A DNA stretch of 39,647 nt, from contig LSSG01000058.1 in the NCBI GenBank assembly GCA_001595915.1, forward strand, positions 1-39,647, in the 5' to 3' direction. Made by a program: the position numbers and the translations under genes. Origin of the DNA: Thermoplasmatales archaeon SG8-52-3. Lineage in GTDB: Archaea; Thermoplasmatota; E2; DHVEG-1. The notes beneath the pieces are model-generated. The model was not told the origin of the DNA. It saw only the letters and a list, made by a program, of their open reading frames with translations, and did not search any database. Position 1 is the stretch's first letter. Each line of letters starts with the position of its first letter. This document shows positions 18,289 to 27,681 of this stretch, one piece after another.

Positions 18289-19410
18289 CTAATGGGAATA
18301 CCCAAATGCATCAAATGTAAATCCCCAATTTTTCAATACTTTTTCCATATCATTTTTACTAATTACATATTTATCTTTTTGATAGTTTTTATGAAAATCT
18401 ATATATTTTTGAAAATAAGGTTTTGCATTAGTAAAATTTTTAATTTTTAAGAAATCATAAATTTTATTTAAATTGTTCAATGGATTTTTTACAAACGTTT
18501 CATATGAAATTTCATACAGGTTATTTTTAGGTATGAGAGATTTCTCAACCAAGTAACGTTTATACATATCACTATATATTTTTAAAATTGCTTCATCCAT
18601 CATATCATAATCAACATGTTGAAAAGAAAACAATGGAAGAATGCTATTATAAAGTTTCCAAGTGGATTTGTAAACATCATATGGATTTCTGAAAATATGA
18701 ATAAATTGAGCATCTGGAAATAAATCAAGTAAATGTTTTACCTTTGCAGTATTAACAAGACTCTTTAATAAAATACGTTTTTCAGGTTTCTTATACGAAA
18801 TCTTTTTTAAAAAATATATATAGTCACTACCCCATTTTTCAATAACCTTTTTATTTACATTCTTAAAAAGGACATATTTCTCAAAATATCTTATAATATT
18901 TCTTGGAAAATACCATCCATGATAGAAAGAATATGGATTGATATTTGCAATTGCATATTCGTCTTCATAAGGTAGGTCAGCATGTAATTCAAGATTATCC
19001 ATGGGTCGTTTTGTTGGTAAACGTTCTCTCATATAGTTATGTAAAAAGGTATTATTTGTGAGAAATACATTAGGTGCAAGTGTCTCCATAGTTGAAACAT
19101 ATGCAAGATTAGGATCATTACCCATAAGGTAATGAAGAAAGGTTGTACCACTACGCCAATGACCAATGATAAAGATAGGTGATTTTATTTTAATTTCCTT
19201 ACAATAGGTGGTGCAAAATTTATTTTCCTTCATTCTTAAAGGTATTAAGAGTGTTGTCATCAGGCTTACATAAAGAGCTTTTGGAATAAAAGGCCATGAA
19301 ATATTATATTTATTTTCTCTAAGTACTCGTATCCAGTTAGAAATGGTAGTTCCCGCGAGTGGTTGACTATCAAGTTTTAGATAACTTGTTTTTTCAAATT
19401 GTAATGCCAT
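18289..19410 (-). CDS. PAPS-dependent-type sulfotransferase family protein (start probably MALQFEK at 19410 rather than 19428)
   Basis: PIFIIGHWRSGTTFLHYLMGNDP 5'-PSB loop; FIHIFRNPYDVYKST 3'-PB motif. Confidence 0.87.
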   Translation of the reverse strand: MALQFEKTSYLKLDSQPLAGTTISNWIRVLRENKYNISWPFIPKALYVSLMTTLLIPLRMKENKFCTTYCKEIKIKSPIFIIGHWRSGTTFLHYLMGNDPNLAYVSTMETLAPNVFLTNNTFLHNYMRERLPTKRPMDNLELHADLPYEDEYAIANINPYSFYHGWYFPRNIIRYFEKYVLFKNVNKKVIEKWGSDYIYFLKKISYKKPEKRILLKSLVNTAKVKHLLDLFPDAQFIHIFRNPYDVYKSTWKLYNSILPLFSFQHVDYDMMDEAILKIYSDMYKRYLVEKSLIPKNNLYEISYETFVKNPLNNLNKIYDFLKIKNFTNAKPYFQKYIDFHKNYQKDKYVISKNDMEKVLKNWGFTFDAFGYSH

Positions 19411-19526
19411 TATAATTAGCTCAACCACATTAAAAATAGCTATATATACTTTTCAATAGATTAATCTGATATCATTTTTTAATAATTTATTTATAAAAGA
19501 TACACGATTTGTAATTGAAATGAGAT

Positions 19527-19970
19527 ATGACAAATAATCAAACTCAAACTTATTTAATTGGAGCAATACTTTTTAGCTTAATTGGTGGTATTTTATTACT
19601 TATAATGGATTTTGGTGGATGGTATGCATATAATTATTATGCAGGTGTCCGTTCCTGGGGTTTTATTGGTTTTTATGAACTTCCTTCTGGTCTAATTTTC
19701 TTAATTCCTGCAATTTTTCTTTTTTACTGTACATGGATATCATTAAAATCAATACAGAATTCAAAAAAAAATCTAAATAAAAAATCAATACGTATGGGAT
19801 TCTTTTTATCATTAGCTGTATTTTTTCTAGCATTAATTGGTGGTATAATATTTATTTTGACACTTGAAAATGTATCTGATTGGTGGTTTGATGGAGCATT
19901 CTATGGTGGGCTATTAGGTGGATTATTTACATCAATTTTTTTATATCTTACATTAAAAAATATTGGTTAA
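19527..19970 (+). CDS. Four-TM membrane protein, unknown function
   Basis: 147 aa hydrophobic segments; ATG. Confidence 0.7.
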   Translation: MTNNQTQTYLIGAILFSLIGGILLLIMDFGGWYAYNYYAGVRSWGFIGFYELPSGLIFLIPAIFLFYCTWISLKSIQNSKKNLNKKSIRMGFFLSLAVFFLALIGGIIFILTLENVSDWWFDGAFYGGLLGGLFTSIFLYLTLKNIG

Positions 19971-20003
19971 ATAATATAAATATTCAAAATTAAAGGGGTT
20001 GAT

Positions 20004-20378
20004 ATTATCGGTAAATATGAAACAGTTCAGGATTATATAAAGGATCAAGAAGAATGGAAGGGGAAAATAATTTATCAATTACATGAAATATTAAAAAAAA
20101 CCTCACCAAAGGTTAAAGTGAAGATTAAATGGTCACAACCAGTTTATGAAGATGAAAATGGACCATTTTGTTTCATCAAAGCACACAAAAATCATGTAAA
20201 TATCGGTTTTTGGAGAGGTGCAGTTATGAAGGATCCAAAAAAATTACTTGAGGGAGATGGAGTAAAGATGCGTCATATCAAATTAACTCAAGACTCAATA
20301 ATAAATAAAAAAGATATATCTGATTTTGTTAAACAAGGCTTGTTTTTAAATAAAAAACTAGGTGATCCAACTAAATAA
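20004..20378 (+). CDS. DUF1801/YdhG-like protein; N-terminus extended upstream of the ORF-track GTG (20118), likely ATT/ATC start
   Basis: In-frame upstream sequence IIGKYETVQDYIKDQEEWKGKIIYQLHEILKKTSPKVKVKIKWSQPVYED fits the family; SD-like AGGGG at 19994-19998; no ATG/GTG/TTG available near it. Confidence 0.72.
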   Translation: MIGKYETVQDYIKDQEEWKGKIIYQLHEILKKTSPKVKVKIKWSQPVYEDENGPFCFIKAHKNHVNIGFWRGAVMKDPKKLLEGDGVKMRHIKLTQDSIINKKDISDFVKQGLFLNKKLGDPTK

Positions 20379-20424
20379 AGATGGATAAATGAAAAAATCT
20401 ATCAATTATAACAAAAATAAATCT

Positions 20425-20544
20425 TTAACTGGCAGTAGACTCTGAAGGTTTTTTATTATTCAGAGGAGAAGCACAATAAGGACATACTATAACATCCTTA
20501 ATTATGTAAATTCCACAATCAGGACATCGTAAATATTCTACCAT
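20425..20544 (-). CDS. 39-aa double-CxxC zinc-ribbon microprotein
   Basis: MVEYLRCPDCGIYIIKDVIVCPYCASPLNNKKPSESTAS; CPDC-x12-CPYC; missed by ORF-track length cutoff. Confidence 0.75.
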   Translation of the reverse strand: MVEYLRCPDCGIYIIKDVIVCPYCASPLNNKKPSESTAS

Positions 20545-20606
20545 TTTATTTCCATATATTATCTTATAGTATTTATATTTTATTTTTTATATCATAAAAG
20601 ATTATT

Positions 20607-21470
20607 TTAGATCAGAGTTACTGCTGTAGTCTGATCAGCAAAACGAGCAAAATAACGCTGAGTAAAATCATCACTTTGATATCCCAGTCTATAGTGTGGA
20701 ATCCAATCAAATATTGAGGATATAACCATTATATTATCTTGAGAAATATCTTCAAATGTCTGATTACCATGTTTTTCATTACCATCAAAAGTCCCTGATA
20801 TTGTTTTTTGTTTTCCAGGCACTAATAGAACGAATTTGTTTACAGCATAATCAAGAAGTGAATAATGATATGGTTTTCCTGATTTATCTATCCATCTTGA
20901 TTCAATTTCTGTTACATAAGATCTTAATTTTCCAAAATATGGCAAATTTCCTTCATTTTCGATTGTTATTGTAACTGTTAATTTTGCATTTCCTTCCCAT
21001 TCAACCGTAGATTCCATAGTTATTGGTTGTTTTGGGGCCCTTTGTCCCTCCTGTTCAATTTGAAAACGGTATTCATTTTCTGTTGCCTCAACTGTTCCTC
21101 CATGACCAACCACATTAGTATCTCCACCATCAAAATATATTGTAGGAAATCCATAAATCTTGAATAAGCCAAAACTATAGTCTCTATTACGTTTTTTTGC
21201 AATTGGATTCATATCATTAACTAAAGAAACATAGTAAAACGGATAATCACCACTACTGTAAACATTATATAATGCCTCAGCCGCTATTGGACAATTTGGA
21301 CACCAAGTAGCAGTACATTCTTCAGCAAGGATAGTATGAGTAAAGTTTGCGGGATTTTGTTCTAAATTTCTTTTTTCATGAGATTTATTAGAGTCTATAT
21401 TTGTCTGTGCATTTACAGTTGAAAAAATTAAAAGTCCTAAAATAAATGCTATAAGAATATATTTTTTCAT
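20607..21470 (-). CDS. Secreted thioredoxin-fold (Omp28-like) protein
   Basis: Signal peptide; ECTATWCPNCPIAAEALYNVYSSGDYPFYYVSLV…GFPTIYFDGG; paralog of 229..1677. Confidence 0.82.
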   Translation of the reverse strand: MKKYILIAFILGLLIFSTVNAQTNIDSNKSHEKRNLEQNPANFTHTILAEECTATWCPNCPIAAEALYNVYSSGDYPFYYVSLVNDMNPIAKKRNRDYSFGLFKIYGFPTIYFDGGDTNVVGHGGTVEATENEYRFQIEQEGQRAPKQPITMESTVEWEGNAKLTVTITIENEGNLPYFGKLRSYVTEIESRWIDKSGKPYHYSLLDYAVNKFVLLVPGKQKTISGTFDGNEKHGNQTFEDISQDNIMVISSIFDWIPHYRLGYQSDDFTQRYFARFADQTTAVTLI

Positions 21471-21626
21471 TTTTTCCCCATCAATAAAATTAAAAACATG
21501 TATTAAAAGTTAACGATTGTTAAATATTATTCTCAAAAGTTCTTTAGTTTAGATATATGCTGTTAGTTATTAAAAAATAGATATATTACTACTAAATAAT
21601 AAAAAAAAACCTGATTGAATATCTAG

Positions 21627-21800
21627 CTATTTATCATTATAACCCATGAAAAAGAAAAGGATTCCAAGAATAAAGGATGCAATCGAAAACATGAATGGAA
21701 TAAATGCGTCAAGATCTAGAAATACAGGCATAATAAAAAATATAATAGATACAATAATAAATATAAATCCAACAGCAAAGGAATATGTTCTTTTTAACAT
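21627..21800 (-). CDS. 57-aa two-TM membrane microprotein
   Basis: MLKRTYSFAVGFIFIIVSIIFFIMPVFLDLDAFIPFMFSIASFILGILFFFMGYNDK; below ORF-track cutoff. Confidence 0.6.
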   Translation of the reverse strand: MLKRTYSFAVGFIFIIVSIIFFIMPVFLDLDAFIPFMFSIASFILGILFFFMGYNDK

Positions 21801-21873
21801 GAAATCAAATTAATTTTTTATTATTTAAATGTTGATAAAAAAAGAAAGGATTATTTGTTAAATCTTTAAAAAT

Positions 21874-22500
21874 TCAATATTGTACTATATAATCAAGACC
21901 GTAGTCTTCATTATTAGGTGCATAGTCCCATAGTGAATTTTTAAAAACTAGGTTAAATAAAGAATCAATTATTGGACGAGTAAATCCTATTAGACCTAAA
22001 AGACCATATCTTTGAAAAGCGTTTGACCAGGTTTTTGTAAGAACTTCTCCAGAATCTGGATTACCAATTATCTCTTTTGGTATTTTCCATTTTATGATAC
22101 CAGTTGATGTATCATAAGTTCCCTTGTCAATTTCAACATAGTTAGGTCCACCACCCGAAGCTTTTTTTATATATTCTCCAGCAGTCCATAATTCTAAACC
22201 TATCATATGCAAACCAATGAAATAACCACATGCATATTGAATTCCATTGTTTTCCCAAAATACTGCAAAGGTTTGTTGTAGTTTATTTTGTCGAGGATTA
22301 TTTATTTTCAAATGGACAAATAGAAAATCAGGTTCCTCTGATTTTTCCGAGAACCATACCGAGTTAATATCAATATTTCCAAAAGCATCACCCATTTCAT
22401 CAGAGATTTCTGGGTTTTCCTCATCACCAGCTATTGCAGTTATAGGAAGAATAGTAGTAGTTAACAGAATAAAAATAAATATTCCAATTATCTTTTTCAT
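21874..22500 (-). CDS. Secreted protein, tandem paralog A
   Basis: Signal peptide; shares ENPEIxDExxDxFG…DIxSxWF and GNPxxGxxLTKT with 22613..23254. Confidence 0.75.
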   Translation of the reverse strand: MKKIIGIFIFILLTTTILPITAIAGDEENPEISDEMGDAFGNIDINSVWFSEKSEEPDFLFVHLKINNPRQNKLQQTFAVFWENNGIQYACGYFIGLHMIGLELWTAGEYIKKASGGGPNYVEIDKGTYDTSTGIIKWKIPKEIIGNPDSGEVLTKTWSNAFQRYGLLGLIGFTRPIIDSLFNLVFKNSLWDYAPNNEDYGLDYIVQY

Positions 22501-22532
22501 TTTTCACCTCCTTCCTCTATTAAAAATACATC

Positions 22533-22561
22533 TTAGCACTACTATATAAATACTATGCTAA
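22533..22561 (-). promoter_or_regulatory. Promoter with TATA element inside an inverted repeat (TTAGCA…TGCTAA)
   Basis: 29-bp block differs at one position from 23286..23314; same distance from start codon. Confidence 0.6.
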
Positions 22562-22612
22562 TTATTATCATTTACTGAAAAAAAATAAATAATGAAAAGA
22601 AGGATAAAAACA

Positions 22613-23254
22613 TTAGTATTTAATTATATAATCTTCTCCATATCCTGCCCAATCTTTTGCAGCTTCTCCTCCAAGAGGAATAGTTGCAGGCTCAAATATA
22701 AACCTAAGACCTGTCCAAGCATCTGTTTTTGTTAATATATCTCCAGGTTCAGGATTTCCAATTAAGCTTTTTGGTGCTACAAAACTTACAATATTATTTT
22801 CTATATCAAAAGATCCATTGATATCATAATATTTTCCCCATCGACCAATTGTTCGACCAGCAAAAAAGCTTTGAATTTCACCATTTTTATACACATGTAC
22901 AGCTACAGCATAACTTTTATCATTAAATTTCCAATGCATTGCATATATTGTTCTTTGATTAATGAACTCTAGATTTTTTAATTCTATAGTAAAATACAAA
23001 TTGTCTTGGTAATCAGGACTTTCATAGAACCATGCAGATGTAATATCCATGAAATCAAAGTTTTTTATGTTAAATATTTTAAATGTTTTAAAAAAATTAA
23101 ATATCATTGGTTTTCTAATAAACATACCAAATAGGTCATCTGTTTCATCAATTATCTCAGGGTTTTCTTTATTACCTGCTAAAACAGTATCTGTAATTGA
23201 GAGAAATGAGATAATCAGCAGCATACAAACAAAAATTCTAATTATTTTTTTCAT
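22613..23254 (-). CDS. Secreted protein, tandem paralog B
   Basis: Signal peptide; see paralog A. Confidence 0.75.
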   Translation of the reverse strand: MKKIIRIFVCMLLIISFLSITDTVLAGNKENPEIIDETDDLFGMFIRKPMIFNFFKTFKIFNIKNFDFMDITSAWFYESPDYQDNLYFTIELKNLEFINQRTIYAMHWKFNDKSYAVAVHVYKNGEIQSFFAGRTIGRWGKYYDINGSFDIENNIVSFVAPKSLIGNPEPGDILTKTDAWTGLRFIFEPATIPLGGEAAKDWAGYGEDYIIKY

Positions 23255-23285
23255 TTTTTACCTCCTTCCTCAATAGATTTACATC

Positions 23286-23314
23286 TTAGAACTACTATAT
23301 AAATACTATGCTAA
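23286..23314 (-). promoter_or_regulatory. Second copy of the TATA/inverted-repeat promoter
   Basis: TTAGAACTACTATATAAATACTATGCTAA, 28/29 identical to 22533..22561. Confidence 0.6.
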
Positions 23315-23464
23315 TAATTATCATTTAATGGATAAACAAATTTTTCTAATAAGAATTATAATTATCAAAACTTAATTTATGATATAATTAAAGGTTAATA
23401 ATTCAATAAAAATATAGGAAAATATTATTAATAGAATTTATATTAATTATCAATTACTTAAAAC

Positions 23465-25225
23465 ATGAAAAATAAATCTCTATTAAATTCATATTTTTTT
23501 AGATTTTATTCTAAACCCATATTAATAATTTTTATAATGTTTATTCTTCTGTTTAATTCCTTTTTTATAGTCGTATCATTGCCTAAAAAGATTGATTTAA
23601 TTTATGAACAGTCAATAATGATTGATGAAGGTCAAATCTTATATTCACCTCTGTGGAGCACTAACACATATTTAAGAGAAAATGATGGAACTTTAAATCA
23701 TACATGGTATAGTAGCTATTTTCCAGGTGTAGCAGTCAAGTGGTTAGGTGATGGGACAATACTTCGTGCAATAAGAACCGGTGGCGGACCTGTTATGGGT
23801 GGAGCTGGTGGTGGCATTCAGAAAGTAGAATGGGAGGGTACTGTTGTTTGGGATTTTAGATATAATACTGATGGGTTAAGAAGTCATCATGATATAGAAC
23901 TACTTCCAAATGGAAACATTCTAATGATTGCTTGGGAAACAAAAACACGTACTCAAGCGATAGATGCTGGAAGAAACCCATCCTTTGTTTCAAGTTCTGG
24001 ATTAATGCCTGATCATATTATTGAGGTTGAACCAACGGATCCACAAAATGGTGATATTGTCTGGGAATGGCATATGTGGGATCATCTCATTCAAGATTAC
24101 GATTCTTCGAAAGATAATTATGGTGTTGTTGGAAATCACCCAGAATTAATTGATATTAATTTTGTAACTTCAACTCAACTAGATTTTTCCCATGTAAATT
24201 CAGTTGATTATAATGAAGAGTTTGACCAAATTTTACTAAGTGTTCGTTATTATAATGAAATTTGGATAATCGATCACAGTACTACTACTGAAGAGGCAGC
24301 GGGTCATACTGGAGGTAATAGCGACATGGGTGGTGATCTTCTATACCGTTGGGGCAATCCACAAGTGTATGATGCAGGATCATCAAGTGATGAGAAATTT
24401 TTTAATCAGCATGATGCTCAATGGATTGATGACAATTTACCTGGTGCAGGAAATATCCTAGTATTTAACAATGGAGCAAACCGCCCTGATATCAAATATT
24501 CTAGTGTTGATGAGATTATTCCACCTGTTAATGAAAATGGAGAGTATTATCTTGAGGAAGGTTCTGCATATGGACCTGATGAGCAAACATGGCTATATAC
24601 CGCAAATCCACTCACAAGTTTTTATTCACAAAATTGCGGTGGTGTTGATAGACTTAAGAATGGCAATACTATTATAACTAATGGTAATAATGGATTAGTT
24701 TTTGAAGTTACACCTGAAAAAGAAACAGTTTGGCAATATAATACAGGAAGTTCATTATTCAAAGCTGAGTACATTCCACCTAAATCACAAGAGCCTCCAG
24801 AGCCTAATAATCCTGATTTAGATTGTTCAGGTAGTCTTTCATGGAGCGATATTAAACCAGGTGGTACTGTACATGGAAGTTTTTTAGTACAAAATATTGG
24901 AGATTCTGGATCTTTGTTGAACTGGACAGTTAATAATACATTGATTGACTGGGGGACTTGGTCATTTAATCCGAGTTCTGGTGAAAATCTTACACCAGAG
25001 GATGGAAAGATAACAGTACAAGTTTCAGTAGTAGCTCCAGATGAAAAAGAATCTGAATTTTCAGGTTATATTAAGATAGAAAACATAAATAATCCTGATG
25101 ATTTTGAATTAATTTTAGTAAATCTGATTACTCCAGTTAATCATCATTTAATTTATAAAATGATTTTTAAATTCTTTTCTAGGTTTTTAATTCCTATTAA
25201 GTATATAGAATTTTTATTGAATTAA
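23465..25225 (+). CDS. Arylsulfotransferase (ASST)-family secreted/membrane protein
   Basis: ILRAIRTGGGPVMGGAGGGIQKVEWEGTVVWDFRY; HHDIELLPNGNILMIAWE; SHVNSVDYNEEFDQILLSVR; FNQHDAQWIDD. Confidence 0.83.
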   Translation: MKNKSLLNSYFFRFYSKPILIIFIMFILLFNSFFIVVSLPKKIDLIYEQSIMIDEGQILYSPLWSTNTYLRENDGTLNHTWYSSYFPGVAVKWLGDGTILRAIRTGGGPVMGGAGGGIQKVEWEGTVVWDFRYNTDGLRSHHDIELLPNGNILMIAWETKTRTQAIDAGRNPSFVSSSGLMPDHIIEVEPTDPQNGDIVWEWHMWDHLIQDYDSSKDNYGVVGNHPELIDINFVTSTQLDFSHVNSVDYNEEFDQILLSVRYYNEIWIIDHSTTTEEAAGHTGGNSDMGGDLLYRWGNPQVYDAGSSSDEKFFNQHDAQWIDDNLPGAGNILVFNNGANRPDIKYSSVDEIIPPVNENGEYYLEEGSAYGPDEQTWLYTANPLTSFYSQNCGGVDRLKNGNTIITNGNNGLVFEVTPEKETVWQYNTGSSLFKAEYIPPKSQEPPEPNNPDLDCSGSLSWSDIKPGGTVHGSFLVQNIGDSGSLLNWTVNNTLIDWGTWSFNPSSGENLTPEDGKITVQVSVVAPDEKESEFSGYIKIENINNPDDFELILVNLITPVNHHLIYKMIFKFFSRFLIPIKYIEFLLN

Positions 25226-25339
25226 ATAATTATCAATAAACAAAAATCATTATATATTATATTGGAAAAAATGCATATAGTACTTCTATATTATTCTTAA
25301 ATCTGATTTTTTTTCTCCAGTATTTTATCCTGAACCAAA

Positions 25340-25534
25340 TTAAATATCCTTGAACTTTTCTGAAGCAGGTTGTCCCCCAACTCCCCAATGCGATTTTGGG
25401 ATTTCATTTACAACTACTTCAACAGCATGTTCTGGTATTCCTAAATCAACAAACACTTTTGTAATATTTTCAATAACGCTTTTTGTCTTATCCTCTCCAA
25501 ACCCTCTCCATACATATACTTGGACTATTGGCAT
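25340..25534 (-). CDS. 4-oxalocrotonate tautomerase-family protein
   Basis: MPIVQVYVWRGFGEDKTKSVIENITKVFVDLGIPEHAVEVVVNEIPKSHWGVGG; Pro1. Confidence 0.88.
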   Translation of the reverse strand: MPIVQVYVWRGFGEDKTKSVIENITKVFVDLGIPEHAVEVVVNEIPKSHWGVGGQPASEKFKDI

Positions 25535-25723
25535 ATTTTCATTCCCTCTAAATTAAATTTGTTATTTTCTATTTGATAATAAAGGTTAATATTTTAATCT
25601 AACTTTGTTATTAGAAACATACAAAAAATTATTAAAAAAATGTAAATAGGTAAAACAATTTAATTATTATAACTCCTAGATTTAAAGATGAATTTTATTA
25701 TATTATTAAAGGCAAGGTTTATT

Positions 25724-26293
25724 ATGAGTGAAAAAAGAGCAAAGATGTTAAATAAAAGGGCATCAAAACCAAAAAACAAAGCGGATAAAATTTTGGAAAA
25801 ACTTGCTTTAATACCAGGACAATTTATAGCAGATATCGGATCGGGAGGAGGATACTTCAGCTATAGATTTGCAGAATTAGTAGGTGAAAGAGGGCGAGTT
25901 TATGCTATTGATACTAATCAAGAATTTTTGGAATTTATCAAGAAAAAGGCTGCAGAACAAGAATTAAAAAATATTTTTACATTGCATACTTCATCAGAAC
26001 ATCCAAATCTTCCAAAACACATGTTTGATTACATATTTTTTAGAAATGTTACTCATCATATTTCAAATAGAATCAATTATTTCAAAAGCTTATCAAAAGC
26101 ATTGAAATCAAAAGGTAGAATTGTTATTATAGAATATGATGGTAGAGGTGGTTTTTTTAGTTTTCAACGATTGCATCGACATTTTATTCCGAAAGATAAA
26201 ATAATTGAGGAAATGAAACAAGCTGGGTACAAATTACAAAAAAGTTATGATTTTCTATCTGACCAATCATTCTCTATTTTTTCTTTAAACTAA
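25724..26293 (+). CDS. Class I SAM-dependent methyltransferase
   Basis: IADIGSGGGYFSYRFAELVGERGRVYAIDTN; start likely MSEKRAK rather than 25688. Confidence 0.85.
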   Translation: MSEKRAKMLNKRASKPKNKADKILEKLALIPGQFIADIGSGGGYFSYRFAELVGERGRVYAIDTNQEFLEFIKKKAAEQELKNIFTLHTSSEHPNLPKHMFDYIFFRNVTHHISNRINYFKSLSKALKSKGRIVIIEYDGRGGFFSFQRLHRHFIPKDKIIEEMKQAGYKLQKSYDFLSDQSFSIFSLN

Positions 26294-26317
26294 AATATAA
26301 TATGATAAATTAGATAG

Positions 26318-26665
26318 TTATTTAAATTTCTGATTGCTTTTAAAATTTTCAATAGACCAACGTCCATTTTTTCCCCATAAAATATTATAAATCTTTATTT
26401 CAACGAACAAAAAGATACTAATAGTAATAATAGCCGATATGAAGTTTGTAATAAATGGAAGACGTCTTAAAATTTCTAGCGGAATTAATGCATCAATAAG
26501 TAGTGAAATTACAATAAACAGTGATTTTAATATCTCTTGATATAATGGTCTTATCATACTTTTTTGTATATTTTCCCGTTTTCTGATTGATATATTTTTT
26601 ATTGATTTCTCAAATCTTTCTACATTTGAGGTTAGTCGATTTATTATACGTTTCATGGGATACAA
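26318..26665 (-). CDS. Small membrane protein, unknown function
   Basis: 115 aa, two hydrophobic segments. Confidence 0.6.
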   Translation of the reverse strand: MYPMKRIINRLTSNVERFEKSIKNISIRKRENIQKSMIRPLYQEILKSLFIVISLLIDALIPLEILRRLPFITNFISAIITISIFLFVEIKIYNILWGKNGRWSIENFKSNQKFK

Positions 26666-26712
26666 CTTCTAAAGTTTTTTTTATTTAAAATATTAGGATT
26701 TTTAGTGGTATT

Positions 26713-27681
26713 TTAATATTGGCAACATGCTACAAAATGATTTTTCTTAACCTCTTTGAGCATAGGTTCATTTTTTGAGCAAAAGGTACCTATACACCTT
26801 GAACAACGTGGATGAAATCGACATCCTTTAGGTGGTTTAATTAAACTCGGTACTTCGCCCTTTAGATGAATATGTTTTCTTTTCATTCTAGGATCAGCAA
26901 CAGGTATTGCAGAAAGTAATGCTTTCGTATACGGGTGTAACTGCTCTTTAAAGAGATCTTTAGTGGGCGCAAGTTCAACTATATTTCCTGCATACATAAC
27001 TGCTACACGGTCACTAATATATTTAATCACACTTAAATCATGAGTGATAAACAAATATGTCAACTCAAATTTCTTTTGTAAATCCTTGAAAAGGTTGAGA
27101 ATTTGGGCTTGAACAGAAACATCAAGTGCTGAAGTTGGTTCGTCAAGTACAATAAAATCCGGGTTCAATGCAAGAGCTCGAGCTACACCAATACGTTGTT
27201 TTTGTCCACCACTGAATTCATGTGGATATCTATACATATGTTGTTTATCAAGTCCTACTATTTGCAGCAATTCAAGTACTTTATTGTTTAATTCTTCTCC
27301 TTTGAACCTTTTGTTAATTTTTAGTGGTTCACTAATTATGTTTTTAACTGTCATACGAGGATTCAATGAAGAAGAGGGATCTTGAAAAACTATTTGCATA
27401 TGAGGTCGTAATTTTCGAAGTACTGTCTTGTTAATTTTAGTGAGATCAGATCCCATAAATATTAATTTACCAGCGGTAGGTGGTATAAGATTAATAAGAA
27501 CTCGACCAAGAGTTGTTTTTCCGCAACCGGATTCACCTACAATACCAAAGGTTTCTCCTTTCTTTATTTCAATGTTTACATTGTCAACTGCTTTTATATT
27601 ATCTTTTGTTGAGGAGAATAATCCTTCTTTTAATGGAAAATATTTTTTTAGATTAGTTCCTTTTACAATAGTCTTTTCCAT
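26713..27681 (-). CDS. Oligopeptide/dipeptide ABC transporter ATPase (DppF/OppF-like)
   Basis: GESGCGKTTLGR; SGGQKQRIGVARAL; VLDEPTSALD; CRFHPRCSRC oligopeptide C-terminal domain. Confidence 0.93.
   Translation of the reverse strand: MEKTIVKGTNLKKYFPLKEGLFSSTKDNIKAVDNVNIEIKKGETFGIVGESGCGKTTLGRVLINLIPPTAGKLIFMGSDLTKINKTVLRKLRPHMQIVFQDPSSSLNPRMTVKNIISEPLKINKRFKGEELNNKVLELLQIVGLDKQHMYRYPHEFSGGQKQRIGVARALALNPDFIVLDEPTSALDVSVQAQILNLFKDLQKKFELTYLFITHDLSVIKYISDRVAVMYAGNIVELAPTKDLFKEQLHPYTKALLSAIPVADPRMKRKHIHLKGEVPSLIKPPKGCRFHPRCSRCIGTFCSKNEPMLKEVKKNHFVACCQY

Noticed and set aside
20118-20378. GTG at 20118 as the DUF1801 start
   Set aside because: Truncates conserved N-terminal family sequence; upstream frame is open with an SD
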